This document shows positions 18,401 through 25,888 of a DNA stretch of 26,725 nucleotides, piece by piece (position 1 is the stretch's first letter; each line of letters starts with the position of its first letter). Position numbers and translations under genes: made by a program. The stretch spans positions 1-26,725 of IMG/VR virus record IMGVR_UViG_3300037847_004773; one strand, written 5' to 3'. The notes under the pieces were generated by a model. That model did no database searches and was not told the origin of the DNA. It saw only the letters and a list, made by a program, of their open reading frames with translations. This DNA comes from a virus.

Positions 18401-21400
18401 TAGATCAGACGGAAGATCTAAAAATCAAATAGAGGAAGATGTAAACGATTTAGTATTTGGTTTAGATCAAGAAACCTACTTCGAAGAGTTTGACGCTATA
18501 TACCAAACTATAATTGAAAGAGGTGATTTTGACAATTTAATATCTGCCAACGATAACATAAGCAAAACCCAAGCTCAAAAAGAACAGTTCATAAAAGATG
18601 TATTAGCTAACATGACTAGCTACATTAGAAACTTTGATCCTACAACTAATGACAACTTTTTTGCTTATATAAATTCTCAAATAAAAAACAGGTCTGCTTT
18701 AATAGCTAATAGAAGGTTAAAAGAAATAGAAACAGAGCAACAGTCTGTAAGTCTTGACGATGAAGCTACTTTTGTTAGAGAAATAGCTGATGAGCCAACT
18801 ACTACAACAACAGTAGAGGCTGATGAGGCGCCATCTCTGTTAGATAAATTACCAGTAAATGCAAATATAAGGCTTGCTTTAAAAAACTCTGTTAAAAGCG
18901 CTCTAAATAAAATTGGTGTAAACTTTGGCGAAGGTAAAAAAATAACTAGAACTGTATCGCCGTTTATATCTTTATTTAAAAAAGAGCTTGGCGATGCTCC
19001 TCGTGGTAAAAAAGGTATAAGCAATTTTGCAGCTGAAATAAGAAACGATATAAAGAAAGACTACGAAGGCTATCTAACTACTAACATGAATAGGATATTA
19101 AAAAACGCGCCGCTTGATTGGTTAGCTAATAATTTTCCTAGTATGGTAGAAAAACAAGTTAACGGTGTATTTACCGCTGACTGGAAAGGTAAAAAAATAG
19201 ATAGAGAAAAATCAGCTGAAACAGGTAACACTGCAGGCCCTCAAATAAAAAGAAGAAGAAAAGGTGTTACTGTTGATCTTGAAACTTTCTTAAATCATTA
19301 TTTAAATGCTAGAGACGCTAAAGGTAAAAGAAAGCCTAAGCAAATGCGAGTTGAAAGCTTAGTTAAAATGCTTGCTCAAGAGTTTGGATTAGAATATTTA
19401 TCTGCAGAGCTTAACAAGCCTAACAGTGAGCTTTCAAAACAAGTAGATCAAATAGCTAATCTTAGAGACGTTGTATTAGCTGAAAACTTTGCGGCAGAAC
19501 TAAAGCGTGATCTTGAACGTGGTAGTGTTAAAAAGTATAGATCTGCAGGAAAAGATTTTGGACAAATACTACTATACGCGCCTGAAATAACTCAGTCTGC
19601 TATTAAAAACGGATATAGATCACCTAAGTTTGACGATGAACTTAGAAACTTAGACATTGATCCAGACTCACCAACTTTAGAAAAAATAATGTCTTGGTTA
19701 GGTTGGTTTGATGATGGTCAAGCTTTTAAAAAGCCAATATTAGAAGCTTACGAAAACGGTAAGTTTAAATTTTTTAACAAACAGCTTAAAAAATATTTTG
19801 ATAATACAATATCAAGTGACAAAGCAAAGGATCAATTAGCAAGTTTTTGTTTAAAGTTATTAAAAAAATATCCATCTAGTTTATTAAAAACATTAAACTC
19901 TGTTAAAGATATTTTTAATTTAAAAAGCTCAAGCAGGCTTTTAGACGGAAGGCCAGGTGGTAGAAAAAAAGACGCTGATCTTAGAAGTGAAGTTGATAGA
20001 AGAAAAGATGGTAGCTTTGGAGATAATATTGAGCTTGATTTTGATATAACTAAAATTAGATTAGTTAACGCTGGTAAGGGTATTGCTAATAAAATAGAAA
20101 AATTTTTAGAGCAAGATTTTAATTCTAAAGAAGAAAAAATAAAAGCTTTTAACGAAAAGTTTAAGCAAGAAATAGAAGATTTAAACGCTAATAACCATGG
20201 GTTTATAGAGTTTAATGTAATAGAAATGATTGAGCTAGTTGTTCAAAATGAAGATAACTTAGTTGGAGTTTTAAGACATTTAGAAGCTTCTAGTGGTAAT
20301 ACTAGTGGTTTTTTAAGAGCTTACAGTAAAATATCTTTAGTTGAAATATTTGCTAAAAATCAAAAAGCTGATAAAAATCACCCGCTATATAATGAAGCTG
20401 TCAAGTTTATTAAAAAATATAATCCTGAAATTACAGATCCAAAAGATATAGAAGTTGCAGCGGAAAAACTATTAAAGCAAAAAGGTGAACATGTTATGGC
20501 TACTTCGAATCTTGCTAGAGGTATAGCAGAGCTTATAATGAACTCATCTCAGCTAATAATAGAAAATCCTAGCGAAAAGCAAAACATATTAAACAATGTT
20601 AAAGCTGATCTTGCTGACTTAATGTACAACTACGATCAAGTTTTAGGATCTAAAGTAATGTTTGATATAATAGACAAAAGACCTAGAGGCTCTACTGATC
20701 CAGCTGAATATGTTAGATTTGATGATGTAAAAGATAACTTACCTAATTATTATAATCCAACAACAGGACAAGATGGTGTTCAAACACAAAGACAACGCAT
20801 TGATTCAAAAGTTGATCTAGCGCTTGCAGAAATAAAAGACAGAGTAGAATATCAAAAGAAATTTAGAGCTGCTAAAGACAGTAACGACGGCGGCGCTACT
20901 ATATTTGACTTTGACGACACTGTAGCTACAAGTAATTCTCAAGTCATTGTAATAAAAAAAGACGGTACTCAATATACTATAACGCCTGCAGAGTTTGCTA
21001 AAAAAGGCGAACAATTAGGGCTTGAAGGTAACATATTTGATTTTAGTCAATTTAATGATGTTATTGATGGTAAGCCCGGGCCTTTCTTTGAAAAGCTTAA
21101 AAAGCGTGTGGAAAAATATGGTAATGAAAACGTGTATATACTTACCGCTAGACCAGAACAGTCACAGCTAGCTATATTCTATTGGTTGAAAAGTAACGGT
21201 ATACATTTAAAACTAGAAAATATAACAGGATTAGGTAACTCGACAGCTCTAGCTAAAGCAGAGTTTGTAGTTGATCTTGTTCAAGAAAAAGGTTTTACTA
21301 ACGTTCACTTTGCTGACGATGCTGTTAATAATGTTGAGACTATGGATATTTTACTTGGTCAAATCGAAGGCTTAAAATCTACATCTACACTAGTTGTTGA

Positions 21401-23516
21401 ATCTAAAAAATACAGATCTAAAAAAGCTAATCAAATACTAGAAGCTACTACAGGCATTAGAGAAGAGATGACGTTTTCTGAAGTTGTTGGTAGACAAAAA
21501 GGTAAAGAAAAAGATAAGTTTAGGTTTTTACCGTACTCAGCTGAAGATTTTAAAGGTTTAATATATCAGCTTTGTGGAAGAGATGAGCAAGGAGTTAAAG
21601 ATTTTGAATTTTTTAAACGCGAGTTGTTAGATCCGTTTGCTAAGGGTATAAATTTAATTAACTCAGAAAAGCAGGCTATAATGAACGATTATAGAGCTCT
21701 TAGAAAAGCAATGCCTACGGTTCGTAAAAAGCTAGGTAAAAAAATACCTAACACTGAGTTTACATTTGGTATGGCCATAAGAGTTTATCTGTCAGACAAA
21801 GCTGGATTTGATGTGCCTGGAATATCTAAAAGAGACTTAAATAAAATTAAGTCTGTTGTTAAAAACGATCCTGAGTTATTAAAATTTGCTAACACGCTTG
21901 GCTTAATATCAAGAAAAGAACAAGGCTACATAGAGTTAAAGCAAGACTGGCTTGGCGGTAGTATATCTAGCGATTTAAGTGATATATCTGTAAAAATAAA
22001 TAGAAAAGAGTTTTTAAAAGATTTTATAACTGCTAAAGATGAAATATTTACAGATCAATTTAAAGCTAAACTAAGAGCTGCCTATGGTAACAAATACGTT
22101 GAAGCGTTAGAAGATTTATTATACCGTATGGAAACTGGTGCTAGACGAAACTTTGGTAGCAATAGAATAGTTAACGCTTGGACAAACTGGGTTAACAATT
22201 CTGTCGGCGCTATAATGTTCTTTAACGCTAGATCTGCCGTACTACAAACTTTATCTACAGTTAACTTTATAAATTGGAGCGACAACAATTTATTTAAAGC
22301 TGCTAAAGCTTTTGCTAATCAAAAGCAATACTGGAAAGACTTTGCGTTTTTATTTAATTCAGATTATTTAAAGCAAAGAAGAAGTGGCTTAAAATCAGAC
22401 GTAAACGGAGCTGAGCTTGCAAGCGCTGCTATGGGCGCGCCTAACAAGGCTAAAGCAGCTTTAGCGTATTTACTTAAAAAAGGATTTTTACCTACGCAGT
22501 TTGCCGATAGTTTTGCCATCGCTACTGGAGGCGCCACATATTATAGAAATAAAATAATCAAGTATGTTAAAGAAGGTATGAGTCAAGCTGAAGCTGAGAA
22601 ACAAGCTTTTATTGATTTTCAAGAAATAGCTGAAGAAACACAACAGTCTTCTAGACCTGATAAAATATCACCTCAACAAGCGTCTGCGTTAGGTCGTTGG
22701 ATATTAGCTTTCCAAAATACACCAATGCAATACACTAGATTAATATATAGAGCTGGGCAAGACTTAGCTAACAATAGAGGTAGTAAGATAGAAAACATAT
22801 CCAAAATATTATACTATGGTGCTATACAAAACCTTATATTCGCTTCACTTCAATCAGCATTATTTGCGTTTGCATTTGATGATGAGATAGATGAAGATGA
22901 GCAAGCTAGACTTGAACAAAAGCAGGTTAGAATAGTAAACAATATGATAGACTCTATTTTAAGAGGTACTGGTATAACTGGTGCCGCTATAGCAACTATC
23001 AAAAATACTATAATGGAGTTTTACAAGCAAGAGCAAAAAAAGTTTAACAACGATCATGCTCAAACATTAATACAGTTTGCTAATCTTGCTCCACCAGTTG
23101 GTATTAAATTTAGAAAAGTATATAGCGGTATACAAAGCTATACATATAATAAAGATATTGTTGGTGAAATGAGTTATTTAGATCCACAAAACCCAGGTGT
23201 GCAAGCTATAGCTAATGTAATATCAGGCGCAACAAACTTTCCAACAGATAGAATAGTAAATAAAACAAATAATCTTGTTGAGGTTTTAAACTCTGATAAT
23301 GAAAACTGGCAAAGACTTGCGCTAACTTTAGGTTGGAACACTTGGGACGTTGGAGTTGAACAAACTAGAAGAGATGAAGCTAAGCTAGAAGTTAAAAGAA
23401 AGAAGAAAGAAGAGAAAAAGAAAAACCAGCAAAGATGTACTCAGATAAAATCTGATGGCGAAAGATGTAAGATGATGGTTGACAAACCTAAAAAGAAATG
23501 TCATTATCACGATTAA
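15453..23516 (+). CDS. Giant large-polyvalent-type virion protein
   Basis: A 2687-residue multidomain protein, probably packaged and injected. In order: acidic N-terminus (1-165); Gly/Ala-rich, partly hydrophobic region (about 335-512) that could contact membranes; coiled coil (about 670-780); zinc metallopeptidase motif HEVGH at 833-837, with E942 in 'YEFIAAY' a possible third ligand; a stretch at 1057-1103 (FDP, then FFAYINSQIKNR, then SLDD) resembling sigma-70 region 2; and a HAD-type domain with D1819-x-D1821-x-T1823, 'ILTAR' at 1896-1900, 'ENITGLGNST' and D1955-D1956. A module of unknown function follows ('GAIMFFNARSAVLQ' 2252-2265, 'GRWILAFQNTPMQYTR' 2414-2429, hydrophobic 2453-2475). 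The end is a Lys-rich linker and a zinc-knuckle-like tail (C2662, C2672, C2683, H2686). This fits the known 'large polyvalent protein' architecture of phages. It is one uninterrupted frame. Activities are predicted from motifs only. Confidence 0.8.
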   Translation: MPIYRLSDGREANVGPENESRFLEDFADFNPEVIEEDVATDVDVEEVTVEDEKKDPAITPMGAGVVAPDDMASNLEEVSLDLPEVEEDKIEDTDIFSYSTVENKVISAENNSNREKEKQKFLDETQDIDIDDDEKDALYDQMEHQNFIDDEEAFKQKSQNRVDRFFQNADEYLRKALIKSGNANSYLSIKQALDAKILPYVDPFIAYETEDGEIFISAATTTKIGPDEYFTRPEEDQARFISIYDYAKKMATTFSDMINYASNAWDDAATFQGGLTLRDEGDEMSQEDFEKYKKAIEEAENNPLPPSVLRFQAVIESEENSFKGFFKALIDQPTAAAPYVANLLTLLGGAYLQSEDIAGPVTGAAAAEYTRGFVSTPGDVRVKLLAGIPYGVRGGMATLSSKVAGASKFNEILRSEFAPGGLMEGQDFNFQNVMSLVESEDWLKRARVKSKTYGLSIGAVDYFTGGLTGKVVKKYSAAGKIKTATIAGSAVEGTGGAFGELLGQVLEGSIGYDEELGVYTQDGHPLHVNEIGEMGYLVYDEPNYLDEGQTPYIEVGIKIPNTFGVFGDNLRFRPADGLKNINGGEIAMELVFGPAAGAPNVAAALVSKHGFTYKGKTYNAAQIPELIKTLKSSEAMDMAYNMEFTSKMPASWANNIRKQLYIKGIEGGVSSKITNPETRKQVAKVEFEIQKLRQKVKQDGLESDKIELKEKENELVNLYQEGVQGADRVISPKVEAELEEERLAVDRVITKNRVDRSIEFAKNSGLKPAENVIVLPGNEAIDAIAEAIAETKGITKQKAMAEAEKTVGQVFGDKMIINYDKAVEDKAITIGEHEVGHWVLDEIGIDDTRMKSIVKKFKSVLSQSALRKLEAEYNSRYAKDGDTVSAQEWFTVFIDLVGQGKIDLDDANPSDWQTIANEDIGQIFTETGLKGYRFDTGNQAYEFIAAYWKKAQTGRLREGKFSSKLGLFKPRAKVQSTDKEKKFRSDGRSKNQIEEDVNDLVFGLDQETYFEEFDAIYQTIIERGDFDNLISANDNISKTQAQKEQFIKDVLANMTSYIRNFDPTTNDNFFAYINSQIKNRSALIANRRLKEIETEQQSVSLDDEATFVREIADEPTTTTTVEADEAPSLLDKLPVNANIRLALKNSVKSALNKIGVNFGEGKKITRTVSPFISLFKKELGDAPRGKKGISNFAAEIRNDIKKDYEGYLTTNMNRILKNAPLDWLANNFPSMVEKQVNGVFTADWKGKKIDREKSAETGNTAGPQIKRRRKGVTVDLETFLNHYLNARDAKGKRKPKQMRVESLVKMLAQEFGLEYLSAELNKPNSELSKQVDQIANLRDVVLAENFAAELKRDLERGSVKKYRSAGKDFGQILLYAPEITQSAIKNGYRSPKFDDELRNLDIDPDSPTLEKIMSWLGWFDDGQAFKKPILEAYENGKFKFFNKQLKKYFDNTISSDKAKDQLASFCLKLLKKYPSSLLKTLNSVKDIFNLKSSSRLLDGRPGGRKKDADLRSEVDRRKDGSFGDNIELDFDITKIRLVNAGKGIANKIEKFLEQDFNSKEEKIKAFNEKFKQEIEDLNANNHGFIEFNVIEMIELVVQNEDNLVGVLRHLEASSGNTSGFLRAYSKISLVEIFAKNQKADKNHPLYNEAVKFIKKYNPEITDPKDIEVAAEKLLKQKGEHVMATSNLARGIAELIMNSSQLIIENPSEKQNILNNVKADLADLMYNYDQVLGSKVMFDIIDKRPRGSTDPAEYVRFDDVKDNLPNYYNPTTGQDGVQTQRQRIDSKVDLALAEIKDRVEYQKKFRAAKDSNDGGATIFDFDDTVATSNSQVIVIKKDGTQYTITPAEFAKKGEQLGLEGNIFDFSQFNDVIDGKPGPFFEKLKKRVEKYGNENVYILTARPEQSQLAIFYWLKSNGIHLKLENITGLGNSTALAKAEFVVDLVQEKGFTNVHFADDAVNNVETMDILLGQIEGLKSTSTLVVESKKYRSKKANQILEATTGIREEMTFSEVVGRQKGKEKDKFRFLPYSAEDFKGLIYQLCGRDEQGVKDFEFFKRELLDPFAKGINLINSEKQAIMNDYRALRKAMPTVRKKLGKKIPNTEFTFGMAIRVYLSDKAGFDVPGISKRDLNKIKSVVKNDPELLKFANTLGLISRKEQGYIELKQDWLGGSISSDLSDISVKINRKEFLKDFITAKDEIFTDQFKAKLRAAYGNKYVEALEDLLYRMETGARRNFGSNRIVNAWTNWVNNSVGAIMFFNARSAVLQTLSTVNFINWSDNNLFKAAKAFANQKQYWKDFAFLFNSDYLKQRRSGLKSDVNGAELASAAMGAPNKAKAALAYLLKKGFLPTQFADSFAIATGGATYYRNKIIKYVKEGMSQAEAEKQAFIDFQEIAEETQQSSRPDKISPQQASALGRWILAFQNTPMQYTRLIYRAGQDLANNRGSKIENISKILYYGAIQNLIFASLQSALFAFAFDDEIDEDEQARLEQKQVRIVNNMIDSILRGTGITGAAIATIKNTIMEFYKQEQKKFNNDHAQTLIQFANLAPPVGIKFRKVYSGIQSYTYNKDIVGEMSYLDPQNPGVQAIANVISGATNFPTDRIVNKTNNLVEVLNSDNENWQRLALTLGWNTWDVGVEQTRRDEAKLEVKRKKKEEKKKNQQRCTQIKSDGERCKMMVDKPKKKCHYHD

Positions 23517-23533
23517 TATGTAATAATTTACTT

Positions 23534-24577
23534 ATGAAGTATATATTTTTAATACTAGTTTTTTTAATGTCTTGTGCGGCACCTAAAAAATGCTGCTCAC
23601 AAATTAAAAAAGCATTTAAGTTTTCTACGTTCTATGTAGCAACAAACGGTGGTACATCATTGTCTGATCAAGATGTATACTCTGTTGATGGTAGCATGCT
23701 AGATTACGATACTATATTAACGCCTTACGACTACTCATTAACAATGGGTATACGTAAAATACAAAGATTTCAATATGAAGGTAGTACGCCGTTTAAAGAT
23801 GGTACCGAAACATCGTTCTCAGACGCCGCAAACGTTGGACGATCTCCGTTTGAGTATTTGTTTGAAGTTGATTACAAAAGACAAGAAGGTGTAGAGTATT
23901 TTGATCAACATCATTTTTTAAGATATGTTAAGCCAAAGTGGTTTACAAAAGTAGAATATATTAAAGATGGTTTTGCAGACATAGAGTATTTTGAAAGCAC
24001 GCAAAGACTACGATTACTTGGTAATAAGAAGTTATCGTTTAACATCGGTGCTGTTCAAAGACTTGCCGAGCCTTATGGCTATGATCCGCTTGAAGAGTGG
24101 ACTATGGCTACAGGCGATATACATTACACGCAGTTAGCGATACAAGAGGGTTACAATATAGATGTATATAATAACGAATACAAAGATCCAGACGGCAATA
24201 TAGTAGCCACAAGCTCTGACGTTTGGAATCAAGTAGCAATACCTACTGTATTAGAAAACTATGTAAATAAAAAACGTAACGAATTAGAAAATCAATGGCA
24301 GCATAGCTTTGTTGTTGGGTTTGACTTTTATCATTACAAGAAAAACTTTTGGTTACACTCTTGGGGTAACATAATGCCTTATCATTATAATGATGGTGGA
24401 CAATTTACATATCATAGCTTTAATGATGATGAGCAATGGTATGATTATTCTGGTGGTTTAATATTTGGTTATAAGCTAAATAAGAACTTAGGTTTGTTTG
24501 TTGAAGGTAAATATAACAAGTACTGGACCAAAGAGTGGTATGACTTTAAGTGTGGTATTAACTATGTAATCTTTTAA
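23534..24577 (+). CDS. Phage lipoprotein, outer-membrane-barrel-like
   Basis: I choose ATG 23534 (MKYIFLILVFLMSC) over an upstream in-frame ATG at 23498, because it avoids overlap with the preceding gene and puts a signal peptide at the N-terminus. Residues 2-3 flank a hydrophobic core (4-12), and L11-M12-S13-C14 is a lipobox for signal peptidase II. Met at -2 is unusual but tolerated. The mature part is rich in Tyr, Phe and Asp and forms alternating beta-strand patterns. It ends in amphipathic strands closing with Phe (GINYVIF), the C-terminal signature of outer-membrane barrels. The residues after Cys14 are AAPKKCC, with no acidic surface-export signal, so periplasmic facing is more likely. 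I recall uncharacterised homologues in marine phages. Receptor masking, superinfection exclusion or a lysis-related role are possibilities, none proven. Confidence 0.7.
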   Translation: MKYIFLILVFLMSCAAPKKCCSQIKKAFKFSTFYVATNGGTSLSDQDVYSVDGSMLDYDTILTPYDYSLTMGIRKIQRFQYEGSTPFKDGTETSFSDAANVGRSPFEYLFEVDYKRQEGVEYFDQHHFLRYVKPKWFTKVEYIKDGFADIEYFESTQRLRLLGNKKLSFNIGAVQRLAEPYGYDPLEEWTMATGDIHYTQLAIQEGYNIDVYNNEYKDPDGNIVATSSDVWNQVAIPTVLENYVNKKRNELENQWQHSFVVGFDFYHYKKNFWLHSWGNIMPYHYNDGGQFTYHSFNDDEQWYDYSGGLIFGYKLNKNLGLFVEGKYNKYWTKEWYDFKCGINYVIF

Positions 24578-24578
24578 A

Positions 24579-24977
24579 ATGAGTTTATTAACATTAATAG
24601 ATCAAGTTCCTTTATATTCTACAATAGAAGAAGCTTTAATATGGGGAACACAATATAATATAACAGGTTATCATACTCACGTTTATAACGGAGTTACTGG
24701 ATATATGCCTGGCGAAAATCATGAAGAAATTACAAGCGCTTTAGCTGGTGGTATTATAAATTTTCTAACACCACAACAGTTAGCTCAAGGACAGTTTGTA
24801 GTTACACCTGAAGCTGCTCAACAATATTTAAGTCAGCAAGGCGTTGTTTTACCAGAAAATACAGTACAGCAACCAGCAATAACACCTCAACCACAAGTAA
24901 TACCACAACCAATAGTAATTGACACACCTACAACTAGCACTTCTACAACTGGTGGTGGTGGTGGAAGTGGATATTAA
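24579..24977 (+). CDS. Small hypothetical with low-complexity tail
   Basis: A 132-residue protein of unknown function. Residues 1-90 look folded, with a His-rich patch 'GYHTHVYNGVTGYMPGENH' near residues 30-48 that could bind metal. Residues about 93-118 are Pro/Gln-rich. The end is Thr/Ser-rich followed by GGGGGSGY. I recall the H-T-H patch with 'GYM' from small uncharacterised proteins in marine phages. The gene starts one base after the lipoprotein stop, so translation is probably coupled. There is no signal peptide or membrane helix, so it is not an obvious holin. The flexible tail may act as a linker or adhesive end. Confidence 0.65.
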   Translation: MSLLTLIDQVPLYSTIEEALIWGTQYNITGYHTHVYNGVTGYMPGENHEEITSALAGGIINFLTPQQLAQGQFVVTPEAAQQYLSQQGVVLPENTVQQPAITPQPQVIPQPIVIDTPTTSTSTTGGGGGSGY

Positions 24978-24986
24978 ATATAGAAT

Positions 24987-25454
24987 ATGAAGTTAAAAGT
25001 ATTAAGATTTAGCTCTGAAAAAGATTCTACGCACGGATTATTATTTGAAGAAAGTAGTATGGGCAATAGATTTCTTTGTTATACGTTAGAAGACGAACAT
25101 AGAGTTTTAAAAGTAAGAGGAGAAACAAGAGTGCCTGCTGGCATATATAATGTTAAGCTCAGAAAAGAAGGTGGGTTTCATGAAAGATATACTAAAAAAT
25201 ACCCTGGTGTACATCGTGGTATGCTTCACGTCGTTGACGTTCCTAACTTTGAGTATATTCTTATACACACTGGAAACACTGACGAGCATACTGCTGGCTG
25301 CCTGCTTGTGGGTGACAGCCAAGAAAATAACCAATTGTTACCTGATGGTTTCATTGGTAAAAGCGTTAACGCGTATAAAAGAATTTATCCTGCTATTGCA
25401 AAAGCGATAGAGCAAGGCGAAGAAGTAACAATAGAATATATAGATTTTGATTAA
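24987..25454 (+). CDS. DUF5675-like protein, possible cell-wall lysis enzyme
   Basis: A 155-residue protein matching the DUF5675 pattern as I remember it. It has an N-terminal beta region (LKVLRFSSEKDSTHGLLF), 'CYTLEDEHR' near 31-39, 'RVPAGIYNVKLR' near 48-59, then the conserved core 'YILIHTGNTDEHTAGCLLVG' at 90-109. In that core H94, G96, H101, G104 and C105 are arranged like the catalytic HxGxx...GC motif of YkuD-type L,D-transpeptidases, so a peptidoglycan-acting cysteine enzyme is plausible. There is no signal peptide; as with phage endolysins, export would need a holin or another route. It sits between small late genes, a common site for lysis genes. The family's biochemical role is not established to my knowledge, so endolysin function is inference. 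Confidence 0.75.
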   Translation: MKLKVLRFSSEKDSTHGLLFEESSMGNRFLCYTLEDEHRVLKVRGETRVPAGIYNVKLRKEGGFHERYTKKYPGVHRGMLHVVDVPNFEYILIHTGNTDEHTAGCLLVGDSQENNQLLPDGFIGKSVNAYKRIYPAIAKAIEQGEEVTIEYIDFD

Positions 25455-25456
25455 CT

Positions 25457-25867
25457 ATGGCAACAACAACAGCAACAATAACATTAGCTAGTACAGACTT
25501 AATATCTGACGAACTAAACTTAACTACGTCTGCTACGCTTACAAAAGCTGGAACATCTACTGGATTAGTATCAACAGGTGGTTTAGGTAGAAAAACTACA
25601 GAATCAACTGGTGAATACACTCTTTTTACAGCTGCTAATTTTACAGACGACGGTGCTAATAAAGTATACCTCAAAAACACATCGTCAACAGCTTCAGAAT
25701 ATTTCCTTGTAAAGCTAGGCGATATAGAAATGGGTAGGCTTTATGCTGGTGACTGGGCATTTTTTCCTTGGAACGCAGACACAGGTACTACGCCAGACGC
25801 AGATGTAAAGATTACTCCTAGTGTTTCAACAGCTATAACACTAGAATACATGTTACTAAACGAATAA
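25457..25867 (+). CDS. Small beta-rich repeat-family protein, paralogue 1
   Basis: A 136-residue protein of unknown function and first of three tandem paralogues. The N-terminus is MATTTATITLASTDLISDEL. Shared elements are 'LTKAGTS' near 29, 'KVYLKN' at 69-74, and 'GRLYAGDW' at 93-100 followed by an aromatic-Pro-Trp segment. It looks all-beta, with no signal peptide and few charged residues. I recall similar small proteins ('GRLYGGDWxxxPW') near tail and lysis genes of marine phages, without assigned function. A virion surface or fibre component is a reasonable guess. It starts 2 bases after the DUF5675-like stop. Confidence 0.75.
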   Translation: MATTTATITLASTDLISDELNLTTSATLTKAGTSTGLVSTGGLGRKTTESTGEYTLFTAANFTDDGANKVYLKNTSSTASEYFLVKLGDIEMGRLYAGDWAFFPWNADTGTTPDADVKITPSVSTAITLEYMLLNE

Positions 25868-25888
25868 TTAATAATAAATAAATAAAAA

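Noticed and set aside
23498-23533. In-frame upstream ATG that would extend the lipoprotein by 12 residues
   Set aside because: It overlaps the giant gene's end and would bury the signal peptide; ATG 23534 gives a proper lipoprotein N-terminus.
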